From: Hungatella sp. UBA3048 | Lineage (GTDB): Bacteria; Bacillota; Clostridia; Lachnospirales; Lachnospiraceae | Direction: 5' to 3' | Assembly: GCA_002367105.1 (NCBI GenBank) | Contig: DFCS01000045.1 | Span: 23,236 to 87,235, forward strand | Length of the DNA stretch: 64,000 nucleotides | In this document: piece by piece, positions 1 to 7,402 of the stretch | Layout: the number at the start of each line of letters is the position of its first letter | Numbering within the stretch: position 1 is the first letter of the stretch | The notes under the pieces: generated by a model | The model's input: the letters and a program-made list of their open reading frames with translations, nothing else | The model's database searches: none | Told to the model about the DNA's origin: nothing | Program-made: the position numbers and the translations under genes

Positions 1-137
1 GGCTCTTTCGTTTTTGAGGACATTCGGCGACAGCCGTCAAGCGAGAAGGAGCGCAGCGGATTCGAGCTTGAGCACTGCGGACCAGCGTTCCGCACAATCA
101 AACTCAATATTTCTCCCCCATCTCCTCATCCCACACC
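1..137. other. Unassigned GC-rich, structured end of window
   Basis: No convincing gene is seen here. The first 95 bases are richer in GC than the flanking DNA and contain several short inverted repeats, the clearest being TGCGGA at 76-81 and TCCGCA at 89-94. The stretch lies 3' of nagA, so it could hold its terminator, part of an intergenic repeat element, or the end of something cut by the window edge. The only long open frame here is rich in His, Pro and Ser, has no ribosome site and runs antisense into nagA, so I did not call it. Confidence 0.3.
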
Positions 138-1277
138 CTACAACATCGCCCCACCTCGGCAATAAGTCTGAACCACATCATAGTCATCCCGAAGAACAAC
201 AAAATCCGCATCATAACCCGCAACCAGTCTACCCTTCCTATCATCAACGCCCAGACACTTAGCCGGATTAATCGTACAGGAATTCAGTGCCGAATCAAAA
301 GGCACCATTGCCTCTTCCACCAGAATCTTCAGCCCCATATTCGACTTAAGCGTACTACCCGAAATCGTATCCGTTCCTTTCAAATAAGCAAGGCCATTCT
401 CCCTGATCTCAATGCTATGCCCGCCCAGCTGAAAATCCATACCAGCGGGGCAATGCTTTGGACAAAGAGAATCCGTAATCATGATCGCATGATCCCTTCC
501 CTTAATCTCATAATAATTATTAAGCGCCGCCAAATGAGAATGGCACCCATCACAAATGATTTCGCCATAAATATCCCTTACCCTGAACGCAGCTCCTACG
601 AGCCCCGGATTCCTGTGATGATAAGGTGTCATGCCATTATACACATGGGTCATAGAAGTCGCCCCATTGGCGATCCCCATAAGCGCCTGCTCATAGGTAG
701 CGGACGAGTGACCCATGCTGACCACCACTCCGGTATCCTTACAATACCTTGTCAGAGTGAATCCTTCATCATGCTCCGGTGCAAGCGTAATATATTTAAT
801 CAAACCCTTAGCCGCTTCCTGATACTCTTTAAACTGCTTAACAGAGGCAGTAGCGATTGCCTCCGGCGGCTGGGCTCCTTTATACTTCATATCCAGATAA
901 GGCCCTTCAAAATGGATTCCCAGAATCTCTGCCCCTTCATATCCGCCTGCCACAACAGCAGCCACATTTGCAACCGCCTTCGTCAGCACATCCGGCATCT
1001 GGGTCACAGTAGTCGGAAGGATAGAAGTCACTCCCTCCTCCGGTATCCGTCTCATCCATTCCCGTAATCCTTCCGGTTCTCCATCATTGGTATCATAACC
1101 ATAAGCTCCATGGGTATGAATATCAATAAATCCCGGAACAATCCTGTCATCCCCATAATCCTGATCTGCTGCCATCTCACCATAATCAAGAACTGCCTTA
1201 ATCTTTTCATCTTCCACCTGAAGCTGTGCCGGGATGAACTGTCCAGCAATCCAAACCCGTCTGCTTTGTATTATCAT
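138..1277 (-). CDS. nagA: N-acetylglucosamine-6-phosphate deacetylase (canonical copy)
   Basis: This 379-residue amidohydrolase should remove acetate from GlcNAc-6-phosphate in the cytoplasm, giving glucosamine-6-phosphate for wall recycling or glycolysis. Family motifs are present in order: DIHTHG near residue 53, HFEGPY near 125, GHSSAT near 191, THVYNGM near 212 and the catalytic Asp in ITDSL near 270. The HHRNPG motif, whose Arg contacts substrate phosphate in characterised NagA, is intact, unlike in the second copy at 34567-35712. The ATG follows GAGAGG by about 8 nt. A good sigma-A-like promoter lies about 110 bp upstream, so it is probably transcribed alone. Confidence 0.93.
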   Translation of the reverse strand: MIIQSRRVWIAGQFIPAQLQVEDEKIKAVLDYGEMAADQDYGDDRIVPGFIDIHTHGAYGYDTNDGEPEGLREWMRRIPEEGVTSILPTTVTQMPDVLTKAVANVAAVVAGGYEGAEILGIHFEGPYLDMKYKGAQPPEAIATASVKQFKEYQEAAKGLIKYITLAPEHDEGFTLTRYCKDTGVVVSMGHSSATYEQALMGIANGATSMTHVYNGMTPYHHRNPGLVGAAFRVRDIYGEIICDGCHSHLAALNNYYEIKGRDHAIMITDSLCPKHCPAGMDFQLGGHSIEIRENGLAYLKGTDTISGSTLKSNMGLKILVEEAMVPFDSALNSCTINPAKCLGVDDRKGRLVAGYDADFVVLRDDYDVVQTYCRGGAML

Positions 1278-1305
1278 AACCGTAACCTCTCTTTCCTAAT
1301 TTTCT

Positions 1306-1345
1306 CTCCCGCTTACGAACGTAAAGAAATATCCAAAGGGTATTC
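1306..1345 (-). repeat. Diverged copy of the dispersed leader repeat
   Basis: Between the nagA promoter and its ribosome site lies a diverged copy of the repeat seen at 4441-4538, 14840-15022 and 20936-21003. Read on the minus strand it keeps the pattern AATACCCT-TTGGATAT-TTCTTTACGTTC, against a consensus of AACGCCCT-GNGGGCATACCTCTATGTCC. Its central hairpin has decayed. It would lie in the nagA 5' untranslated region, in the same orientation as the gene. Confidence 0.45.
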
Positions 1346-1389
1346 ACAGGAATAACCTCACCCGCCGTTGCACCGGAACGTTTACCTAT

Positions 1390-1418
1390 AGTATAAACAG
1401 TTCCTCCTCTGTTTTCAA
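1390..1418 (-). promoter_or_regulatory. Sigma-A-type promoter of nagA
   Basis: On the minus strand there is a TTGAAA -35 box (1418-1413), a 17-nt spacer and a TATACT -10 box (1395-1390). This is close to the housekeeping consensus with ideal spacing, and it leads into nagA at 1277. Confidence 0.65.
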
Positions 1419-1456
1419 GAAGTTTAGGAATCGTTACCTCCTTTTGCATGCACCAA

Positions 1457-3733
1457 CTAATCCTGAGAAATCGGCCACCGGATAATCACCCGGAATAAAT
1501 CTGCCTCCACTTCAATCTGAAGCCTGCCGTTCTGCAGCTCCACAAAGCTTTTCGCAATCGCCATTCCAAGACCGGAGCCCTCCGTATTCCGTGCCTGATC
1601 TCCTCTGACAAACCGTTCGGTTATTTCATCCGGATTGAAAGTAAGCTCTGCAGCCGAGACATTCTTAAGTGTCGTGACCACATACCCTCCTTCCTTCTTC
1701 ATATCGATATAAGCCCGGGTATGAGGCATTGCATATTTTATAATATTCGTTAATAAATTATCAAATATCCGATAAGTCTTCTGGCTGTCCAAAGGCAAAA
1801 CGATCTTTTCATCCAGCAGGTTCCACCTGAAATCGATGGTAGATTCCTCAATTTTATCACTAAGCTCCAGGCTCACCTCCTTTAACAGACTGACAATATC
1901 CACATCCTCTAAATTCAGCGTCACATTATTGCTGTTCGCCTTGCTGATTTCAAACAAGTCCTCAATAAGCGCCTTCAAACGCATCGACTTCTGTTCCAGT
2001 ATATCAATATAAGCCTTCCTCTGCTCCGGCGTCACACGATCATCCCGCAGTAAGTTTACATAAGTAATAATAGCGGTCAAAGGCGTTTTCAGATCATGAG
2101 ACATATTGCTGATCAAATCAGTTTTAAGCTTCTGGCTTTTCACCTCTTCCCCCACAGCAACCTTGAACCCGCTTTGAATCTTCTGTATCTCCTTCTTAAA
2201 AGGCTCAAACACGCTTAAATCTTCTTCTATGGCAACCTCTAAATTCCCCTCAGCAATCTGGTTTGTTGCCTTTAATAAAATTTGGTATTTGTCACTTAAA
2301 TCCTTATAATATTTTCTCATCACAATAAACAAAATAATAGAATAGAGGATCAAAGCACCTATTCCAAAAAACCACAAGCTGCAAAGAACAGACAAAATGA
2401 TAAAGTTCACTCCTACAATCCGGAAAATTGTCCTGTCCGACCGTTCCTGCAAGTTGATATTCCCTACAAACAAATAAACTTTACGGCAAAGGTTTTTCAT
2501 CCATTGCCAAAACCAGCCGCACAGGGTCCGTTCGTAAAGGTAACGCTTAAGACCGATGTGTAAGACGTCACGCACACATAAAACCGCCCAGTAAACGATT
2601 GCAAAGGGGATGGACCACCACATTAAATTCCAAAGCTTTATCATAATACCCGCCACCAGCGGCAGGAAATTAGCCCGCAGAAGAGCGTCGTACAAATCTC
2701 CCCGGTTTGTTGTTGCCACAAGATTGGTAAGTCCGGTTCCGAATAATACGGCGGCGCAGCCTACTCCTGCGACGATCTCAAAAGGCGTTCGTAAAATCCT
2801 GCTGTACTCCGGAAAATCAGGGTCAAAACAGGAAAAGAAAAAGGCTGCAATCGCTACGGCGCAGATCAGGCCAAGAAAGATCCTGGAAACGCTGCCCGAA
2901 TAATTATAGGCACTCCAGACGGTTTCTCTCTCCTCTTCATATGCAGCAATCTGCTGGGCCCTCATTCCATAAGCAAAGGTAACATTTCTTGGATTTTTCA
3001 GCTTTAAATCCGTCTCGTACCGATACTGGTCCCAATAGTAATCACTCATGGGGTCCTTACTCCCCAGGGTTCCCAGGGTATTTAAAAGCCTGACCGTATT
3101 ATCTCCGCTTACAGCCCCGGTTTCCATTCGCCCAAGGTCATCATAGCGAAGCACTGCCTTGAACTTATATTCATCGCTCTTTCCAATGGAACGGCCTCCC
3201 GCATGATCTGCCAAAACGCTGCCGCTCGCATCAAGGATCTGATAGTCCATATAATTTCTTATGCTGTTAAAATTACGGCTCCAGGATTCGTATTCCTGGA
3301 TACAGCTTTGGCGCAGATCCTTTAAATACTCATTGCGATCCTCCTGGACAGGCAATTCATGAGATTCTTCCCCGGCAACGGTAATGGTATCCTCTCCTGT
3401 TATGATCTCCGTTGCTCCTTCCGCTGCTCCTTCCGAAGCTGCCGTCTGGCTGTTCACACTGTTCCTTAATTCTTCCTCTGCCAGAGGGAAAAAGAACTGG
3501 AAGGGAGAAATAACGCTGCCCTGTTCATACTGGGCCTGCTCCAGATAAAGCACATAATTGCCCAGCACCAGATGGTCAAGGAACGCATCCTGTTCATAAA
3601 CCGGCTCCTCGTATCTGGCTGATTCATTTTTAAAAAACGGATAAAGCCCCACCATGACAGAAGCAGCCGATAAAACTACGATCATCCCTAGAATAATGCT
3701 GATCCTATGCCTGTTTTTCAATTTTATATCCAA
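1457..3733 (-). CDS. Large membrane sensor histidine kinase
   Basis: This 758-residue kinase has an N-terminal membrane segment (about 11-31), an extracytoplasmic region of roughly 250 residues, then a cluster of four or five membrane segments (about 284-480). A HAMP-like linker, a HisKA domain with the phospho-acceptor His in SNMSHDLKTPLTA (about 545) and a C-terminal HATPase with GSGLGMAIAKS follow. The reading frame starts at a TTG overlapping the response-regulator gene by 29 bp; another in-frame TTG lies a few codons later, so the exact start is uncertain. It is almost certainly co-transcribed with and phosphorylates the regulator at 3705-4418. The signal sensed is not evident; the multi-pass arrangement is unusual for a simple OmpR-linked kinase. 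Confidence 0.88.
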   Translation of the reverse strand: MDIKLKNRHRISIILGMIVVLSAASVMVGLYPFFKNESARYEEPVYEQDAFLDHLVLGNYVLYLEQAQYEQGSVISPFQFFFPLAEEELRNSVNSQTAASEGAAEGATEIITGEDTITVAGEESHELPVQEDRNEYLKDLRQSCIQEYESWSRNFNSIRNYMDYQILDASGSVLADHAGGRSIGKSDEYKFKAVLRYDDLGRMETGAVSGDNTVRLLNTLGTLGSKDPMSDYYWDQYRYETDLKLKNPRNVTFAYGMRAQQIAAYEEERETVWSAYNYSGSVSRIFLGLICAVAIAAFFFSCFDPDFPEYSRILRTPFEIVAGVGCAAVLFGTGLTNLVATTNRGDLYDALLRANFLPLVAGIMIKLWNLMWWSIPFAIVYWAVLCVRDVLHIGLKRYLYERTLCGWFWQWMKNLCRKVYLFVGNINLQERSDRTIFRIVGVNFIILSVLCSLWFFGIGALILYSIILFIVMRKYYKDLSDKYQILLKATNQIAEGNLEVAIEEDLSVFEPFKKEIQKIQSGFKVAVGEEVKSQKLKTDLISNMSHDLKTPLTAIITYVNLLRDDRVTPEQRKAYIDILEQKSMRLKALIEDLFEISKANSNNVTLNLEDVDIVSLLKEVSLELSDKIEESTIDFRWNLLDEKIVLPLDSQKTYRIFDNLLTNIIKYAMPHTRAYIDMKKEGGYVVTTLKNVSAAELTFNPDEITERFVRGDQARNTEGSGLGMAIAKSFVELQNGRLQIEVEADLFRVIIRWPISQD

Positions 3734-4418
3734 CGCCCCACACCACCTTTAAATATTTCGGCTCCTTCGGGTTGATCTCGATCTTTTCCCTGATTTTCCT
3801 TACATGAACCATGATCGTATCCGTGTTAATGGCCCGTTCATTCCAGACCCGTTCATAAATCTCTTCTGCGGAGAACACCCTTCCAGGATTTTTCATGAGA
3901 AGAGCCAGTATCTTAAATTCTATAGGAGTCAGTTTCGCCGGTTTTTCGTCAACGGTCACTTCCACCGTATCCTCATTAAGCTCCAGTCCACCGATGGAAT
4001 AAACATTGCTTTTCTCTTTCTGCTCCTTTGCTTCCAGCATATCCATATATTTTTTATAACGCCTGAGCTGGGAATTCACCCTTGCCAACAGCTCCATGGG
4101 GGTAAACGGCTTTGAAACATAATCATCGGCACCGATATTAAGCCCCATGATTTTATCCACTTCCTCAGACTTTGCCGATAAGATGATCACAGGGAAATCA
4201 TGGGTCTCTCTTAATTTCACGGTCATAGTAATGCCATCCATCCGGGGCATCATCACATCCACAATCGCCAGATGAATCTCTTCCCGTTCCAAAACCTTAA
4301 GACCCTCCACACCGTCTGCCGCCTGGAACACTTCGTATCCCTGGCTCCTTAAATATATTTCAATTCCCTCTCTGATTTCTTTATCATCCTCTACCAATAA
4401 GATGTGGTTTGCTTCCAT
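3705..4418 (-). CDS. OmpR/PhoB-family response regulator
   Basis: This 237-residue regulator has a receiver domain with acidic pocket VEDD near residue 9, phospho-acceptor Asp in IVDVMMPRMDG near 52 and Lys in ILSAKS near 102. A winged-helix DNA-binding domain ends in VGYKIE. I chose the ATG at 4418 because AAAGGAGAG lies just upstream and the protein then begins directly with the receiver fold. A longer in-frame extension to 4562 would translate two copies of the dispersed repeat and is rejected. The gene is first in a pair with the histidine kinase downstream, with overlapping ends. Confidence 0.92.
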   Translation of the reverse strand: MEANHILLVEDDKEIREGIEIYLRSQGYEVFQAADGVEGLKVLEREEIHLAIVDVMMPRMDGITMTVKLRETHDFPVIILSAKSEEVDKIMGLNIGADDYVSKPFTPMELLARVNSQLRRYKKYMDMLEAKEQKEKSNVYSIGGLELNEDTVEVTVDEKPAKLTPIEFKILALLMKNPGRVFSAEEIYERVWNERAINTDTIMVHVRKIREKIEINPKEPKYLKVVWGVGYKIEKQA

Positions 4419-4440
4419 GTTCTCTCTCCTTTCCCCTTTT

Positions 4441-4538
4441 CTGTCCATTCTTCCCGGACATAGAGGTATGCCTGTAAGGCGTTTCCCATTCCTGCCCGGT
4501 TTATTTGACAAAAAGGTATCCCCACAGGGTATTACCTG
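4441..4538 (-). repeat. Two tandem copies of the dispersed leader repeat
   Basis: Two degenerate units (about 4441-4485 and 4491-4538) lie immediately upstream of the response-regulator ribosome site. The first contains GGCATACCTCTATGTCC on the minus strand, matching the units at 14840-15022. The second reads TACCCTGTGGGGATACC and is more diverged. Both point in the direction of the downstream gene, so they should be part of its 5' leader. Confidence 0.6.
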
Positions 4539-4701
4539 ATATGTGATTTGGACCTGCAGCAAGCAGTATCCCTATTTATGATACCACATTTTCACTCTTT
4601 TTACTTTAGTTAAAGGATACGAAAGCAATCTTAAATGAAGAGGCACAGAAAACGAAAGAAATTCTAAAATTTTCTCCCTCTTCTTAATAATCATTTCTGC
4701 A

Positions 4702-4748
4702 AAAAGAAAAAGGCCCATCAGGATTTACAAAATCACTGATGCACCTTT
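4702..4748 (-). terminator. Rho-independent terminator after yhaM
   Basis: On the minus strand AAAGG, CATCAG, a loop, CTGATG and CCTTTTTCTTTTT form an imperfect stem followed by a T-rich run. It lies about 95 bp after the yhaM stop. The rest of 4563-4842 is AT-rich and shows no gene; it probably also carries the promoter of the response-regulator operon. Confidence 0.6.
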
Positions 4749-4842
4749 CCTATATTATAAAACAAAAAAATCATAATCGGATAGACGCGCTAAAAAGCAA
4801 CCCCTTTATCTTCACTTGCTATACAAGTTTAAATAAGCCATA

Positions 4843-5787
4843 TTACTCGGATGTCTTGCGTAAATTGCTTTCCATCAACCGGTTATATCCCAGCCATCCG
4901 TTATTATCTCCTGCACCCTTTAACACCTCGATCATAGTCTCCATCTTGGCATCCGTATTATCTGCGAAATTAAGCGCCAGCGCCTCGATCAAAGCCGGTT
5001 TTTTTGGAGAACCGTATTCAAGCTCCCCGTGATGGGCCAGAATGCAGTGCTTCAGTTCGGAAGCCGTCTTTTCCGGAAAGCCTTCCATCGACCGGATCCT
5101 CTCTCCCACCATTTCCGTTCCAATGATGATATGGCCCAAAAGCTGCCCGTCATCGGTATAGTCATTTTCCGGGAATGTAGAAAGTTCCCTGGTTTTTCCT
5201 ATATCATGAAACATGGCTGCAGTTATAAGCAGATCCCGGTTAATGTACGGATAGTAGCCGGCATAATAATCACACAGCTTTACAACACTTAAGGTATGCT
5301 CCAAAAGTCCGCCCACAAAGCCGTGGTGAACGCTTTTTGCCGCAGAATGGAACTGAAATGCCTTGGCAAAAGCGGCATCCTCCACAAAAAAGCTTTCCGA
5401 GAGCTTTCTTAAATGAGGATTCTTAATTGTCCGGATAAAGCCCAGAAACTCTTCGTACATAAGTCCGATATTCTTAGAGGAAACCGGAAGATAATCACCG
5501 GGAACAAATTCACCCTCATCCGCTTTCCGGATCCGTTTGATATTCAACTGGTTGGAATTCTGGAAAACGGTCACATCTGCATCTATGTATACATAATCCA
5601 GAGTTTCAAAGTTCCCGATTCCCGGAGAGCCTAAGTCCCAGATCTTGGCATCTACTGTTCCGGTTTTATCCTGAAGAATCAGATTTCCATATTCTTTTCC
5701 TGACTTCGTAAGGGCAATCTGCTTATTTTTGCATAAATACACATCTGATACATGAATTCCCTCACGGAATGTTTCTACATACCTCAT
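4843..5787 (-). CDS. yhaM: 3'-5' exoribonuclease YhaM (OB-fold plus HD domain)
   Basis: This 314-residue protein has an N-terminal OB-fold nucleic-acid-binding domain (about 10-100) and a metal-dependent HD phosphohydrolase domain. Visible HD motifs are LEHTLSVV near 165, the HD doublet in AAMFHDIGKT near 192, and AHHGE near 250. This matches YhaM, which trims RNA and DNA ends 3' to 5' in Firmicutes. The start at 5787 is set by GGAGG six bases upstream of the ATG; an in-frame ATG 15 bp earlier lacks a ribosome site. The HtrA-like gene ends 48 bp upstream, so the two may be co-transcribed. Confidence 0.87.
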   Translation of the reverse strand: MRYVETFREGIHVSDVYLCKNKQIALTKSGKEYGNLILQDKTGTVDAKIWDLGSPGIGNFETLDYVYIDADVTVFQNSNQLNIKRIRKADEGEFVPGDYLPVSSKNIGLMYEEFLGFIRTIKNPHLRKLSESFFVEDAAFAKAFQFHSAAKSVHHGFVGGLLEHTLSVVKLCDYYAGYYPYINRDLLITAAMFHDIGKTRELSTFPENDYTDDGQLLGHIIIGTEMVGERIRSMEGFPEKTASELKHCILAHHGELEYGSPKKPALIEALALNFADNTDAKMETMIEVLKGAGDNNGWLGYNRLMESNLRKTSE

Positions 5788-5835
5788 TGTTTTCCTCCAC
5801 ATTCTTAACCCCGGGCAACACGGAAGCCAGGACGT

Positions 5836-7143
5836 TTACCTGGCTCCAATGGTTACCTGATACTGTATCTCTTTATATTCTTCCCTTCCATTGCGGGAAA
5901 CACTCACAGGAATCACATCTCCTGGTTTGGAGTTTTCGAGCACTGACTGAAAGTCCTTCATGGTAACAATGGTTTCCTTTCCCATGGACTTAATAATATC
6001 GCCGCACTGGATCCCGGCGCTATAGGCAGGGCTGTCTGCATTCACATCAACCACATATACCCCAAGAGGCATACCGTTGCTGTTCATGACAGCACTTACT
6101 TCCTGTCCTTTGATCCCAAAGTATGGATATGCCACCCCATTACTCATTTTTCCCAAAATGCTCTTATAATCGGATATGGCCATAGCTGCTGTCATATCCT
6201 TATTGCTGTCATTCTTATGTTCATCCGTTACCCAGCCGATGATCTGCCCCGACGTATTCATAAGGAATGTACCGGTCCCGGCATTTCCCTTCACATCGGA
6301 ATACAGGATGCGTGTCATGCCATCGGTAATTTGTACATTTTTCGTTATATACGATATAAATCCGTATCCAGTGGAATGGACCATGCCGGCAGGGCCGCCA
6401 ATGGCCAAAACCAGATCCCCCTGCTTCACGGAATAGGAATTTCCAAGCTCGATAGCCTTAATCTCCTCTAACAAAGCCCTCCCAAGATCGGCCGTAGAAA
6501 CGCTTACAATGGCCATTCCGGAAAGCTTATCGGTCTGCTTGATGGTTCCCTGGACTTCCGTTCCGTCGGAAAATGCCACACGAATCGCCTCCGCATCCTC
6601 CACCGCTCCATCCGGTGTCAGCACCAGGAGCTCCTGATTTGCAGAAGCAATCACCACTCCGGAGAAAAGACTGGAGTTTTCCACAGGGTTATTAAACCAG
6701 TCTGTCTGTGTTTTTACAGAATGGACCGTTACGATTCCCTTGTCCGCTTTTTGAACAAGAGTCCTTAAGCTTCCATAAAGAGTATTTAAATCATCCACTG
6801 AAAATGGATATTTCTCCATAGCAGATTTTAAAATATCCTCAATCGGTTCTGTCTCAGCTACAGACCCGGTCTCAACCTCGGAAGGCAAAGTTTCAGGATC
6901 ATCCTTTGGTATGGTCACAGGAATACTTTCACTGGTGGACCCCTTAGCAAAAAACCGCTCAGCTACAGGTCGGGATACGGCAAATGTAACAGCTGCAATA
7001 ATTCCGAAAATAACCGCAGTCGCAAAAAGGCCAAAGGCCCTTTTTAACATATCCCTTTTTGACATGGGCTGTCTCACTATCTTTTCATTGATAAACTGAC
7101 GGGACTCCGTCTTTCTATCATCTGGTCCGTTATTTTCCGGCAT
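5836..7143 (-). CDS. HtrA-like membrane protein with PDZ domain, catalytic triad lost
   Basis: This 435-residue protein has a short cytoplasmic tail, one membrane segment (about 35-57), an acidic linker, a trypsin-like fold (about 130-330) and a C-terminal PDZ domain (about 342-430). Placement against HtrA/DegP suggests that all three catalytic residues are gone. The His region reads VLTPDGAVEDA where TNxHVV is expected, the Asp region reads LSGMAIV in place of DLAV, and the Ser region reads GNAGTGTF in place of GNSGGPL. The fold motifs GDLVLAIGGPAG and GDIIKSMG are kept. It is therefore probably a pseudoprotease, perhaps a peptide sensor or scaffold. The start has GGAGG seven bases upstream. 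Confidence 0.82.
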   Translation of the reverse strand: MPENNGPDDRKTESRQFINEKIVRQPMSKRDMLKRAFGLFATAVIFGIIAAVTFAVSRPVAERFFAKGSTSESIPVTIPKDDPETLPSEVETGSVAETEPIEDILKSAMEKYPFSVDDLNTLYGSLRTLVQKADKGIVTVHSVKTQTDWFNNPVENSSLFSGVVIASANQELLVLTPDGAVEDAEAIRVAFSDGTEVQGTIKQTDKLSGMAIVSVSTADLGRALLEEIKAIELGNSYSVKQGDLVLAIGGPAGMVHSTGYGFISYITKNVQITDGMTRILYSDVKGNAGTGTFLMNTSGQIIGWVTDEHKNDSNKDMTAAMAISDYKSILGKMSNGVAYPYFGIKGQEVSAVMNSNGMPLGVYVVDVNADSPAYSAGIQCGDIIKSMGKETIVTMKDFQSVLENSKPGDVIPVSVSRNGREEYKEIQYQVTIGAR

Positions 7144-7309
7144 ACTAACCCTCCTTCGCAGAAGACCTAAATACTATTATAAGGTTGTTCTCCCTTTAAT
7201 GCAAGAAAAACCTACATAAACAGAGACTTCATCCGGAAACCTTAGGAATAATTTCCAGAAATCCAGAAACATTATAATTATCTCCATAGGAGGAAAAACA
7301 ACCTGAGGA

Positions 7310-7339
7310 TTGCAGTTTTTGTCCCATATATGCTATACT
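7310..7339 (+). promoter_or_regulatory. Promoter of mutS2
   Basis: A TTGCAG -35 box (7310-7315), an 18-nt spacer and a TATACT -10 box (7334-7339) lie about 65 bp before the mutS2 start. This spacer separates mutS2 from the divergent HtrA-like gene. Confidence 0.55.
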
Positions 7340-7402
7340 GTAACAGATACCATCATCACCGGACCACAATGCAAAGAAAGCAGAAAAAACAAGGAATAAT
7401 AT

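Noticed and set aside
14..262. Open frame rich in His, Pro and Ser at the left edge
   Set aside because: It has no ribosome site, low-complexity composition, and its 3' half runs antisense to the well-supported nagA gene.
1207..1449. 80-codon frame upstream of and overlapping nagA
   Set aside because: It spans the nagA promoter, repeat copy and ribosome site, and overlaps the nagA start in another frame. The AAAGGAGG near 1440 is inside its first codons and does not fit its start.
3705..3733. Frameshift between the response regulator and the histidine kinase
   Set aside because: The 29-bp overlap is between two complete, intact genes of different families; overlapping ends are common in two-component operons.
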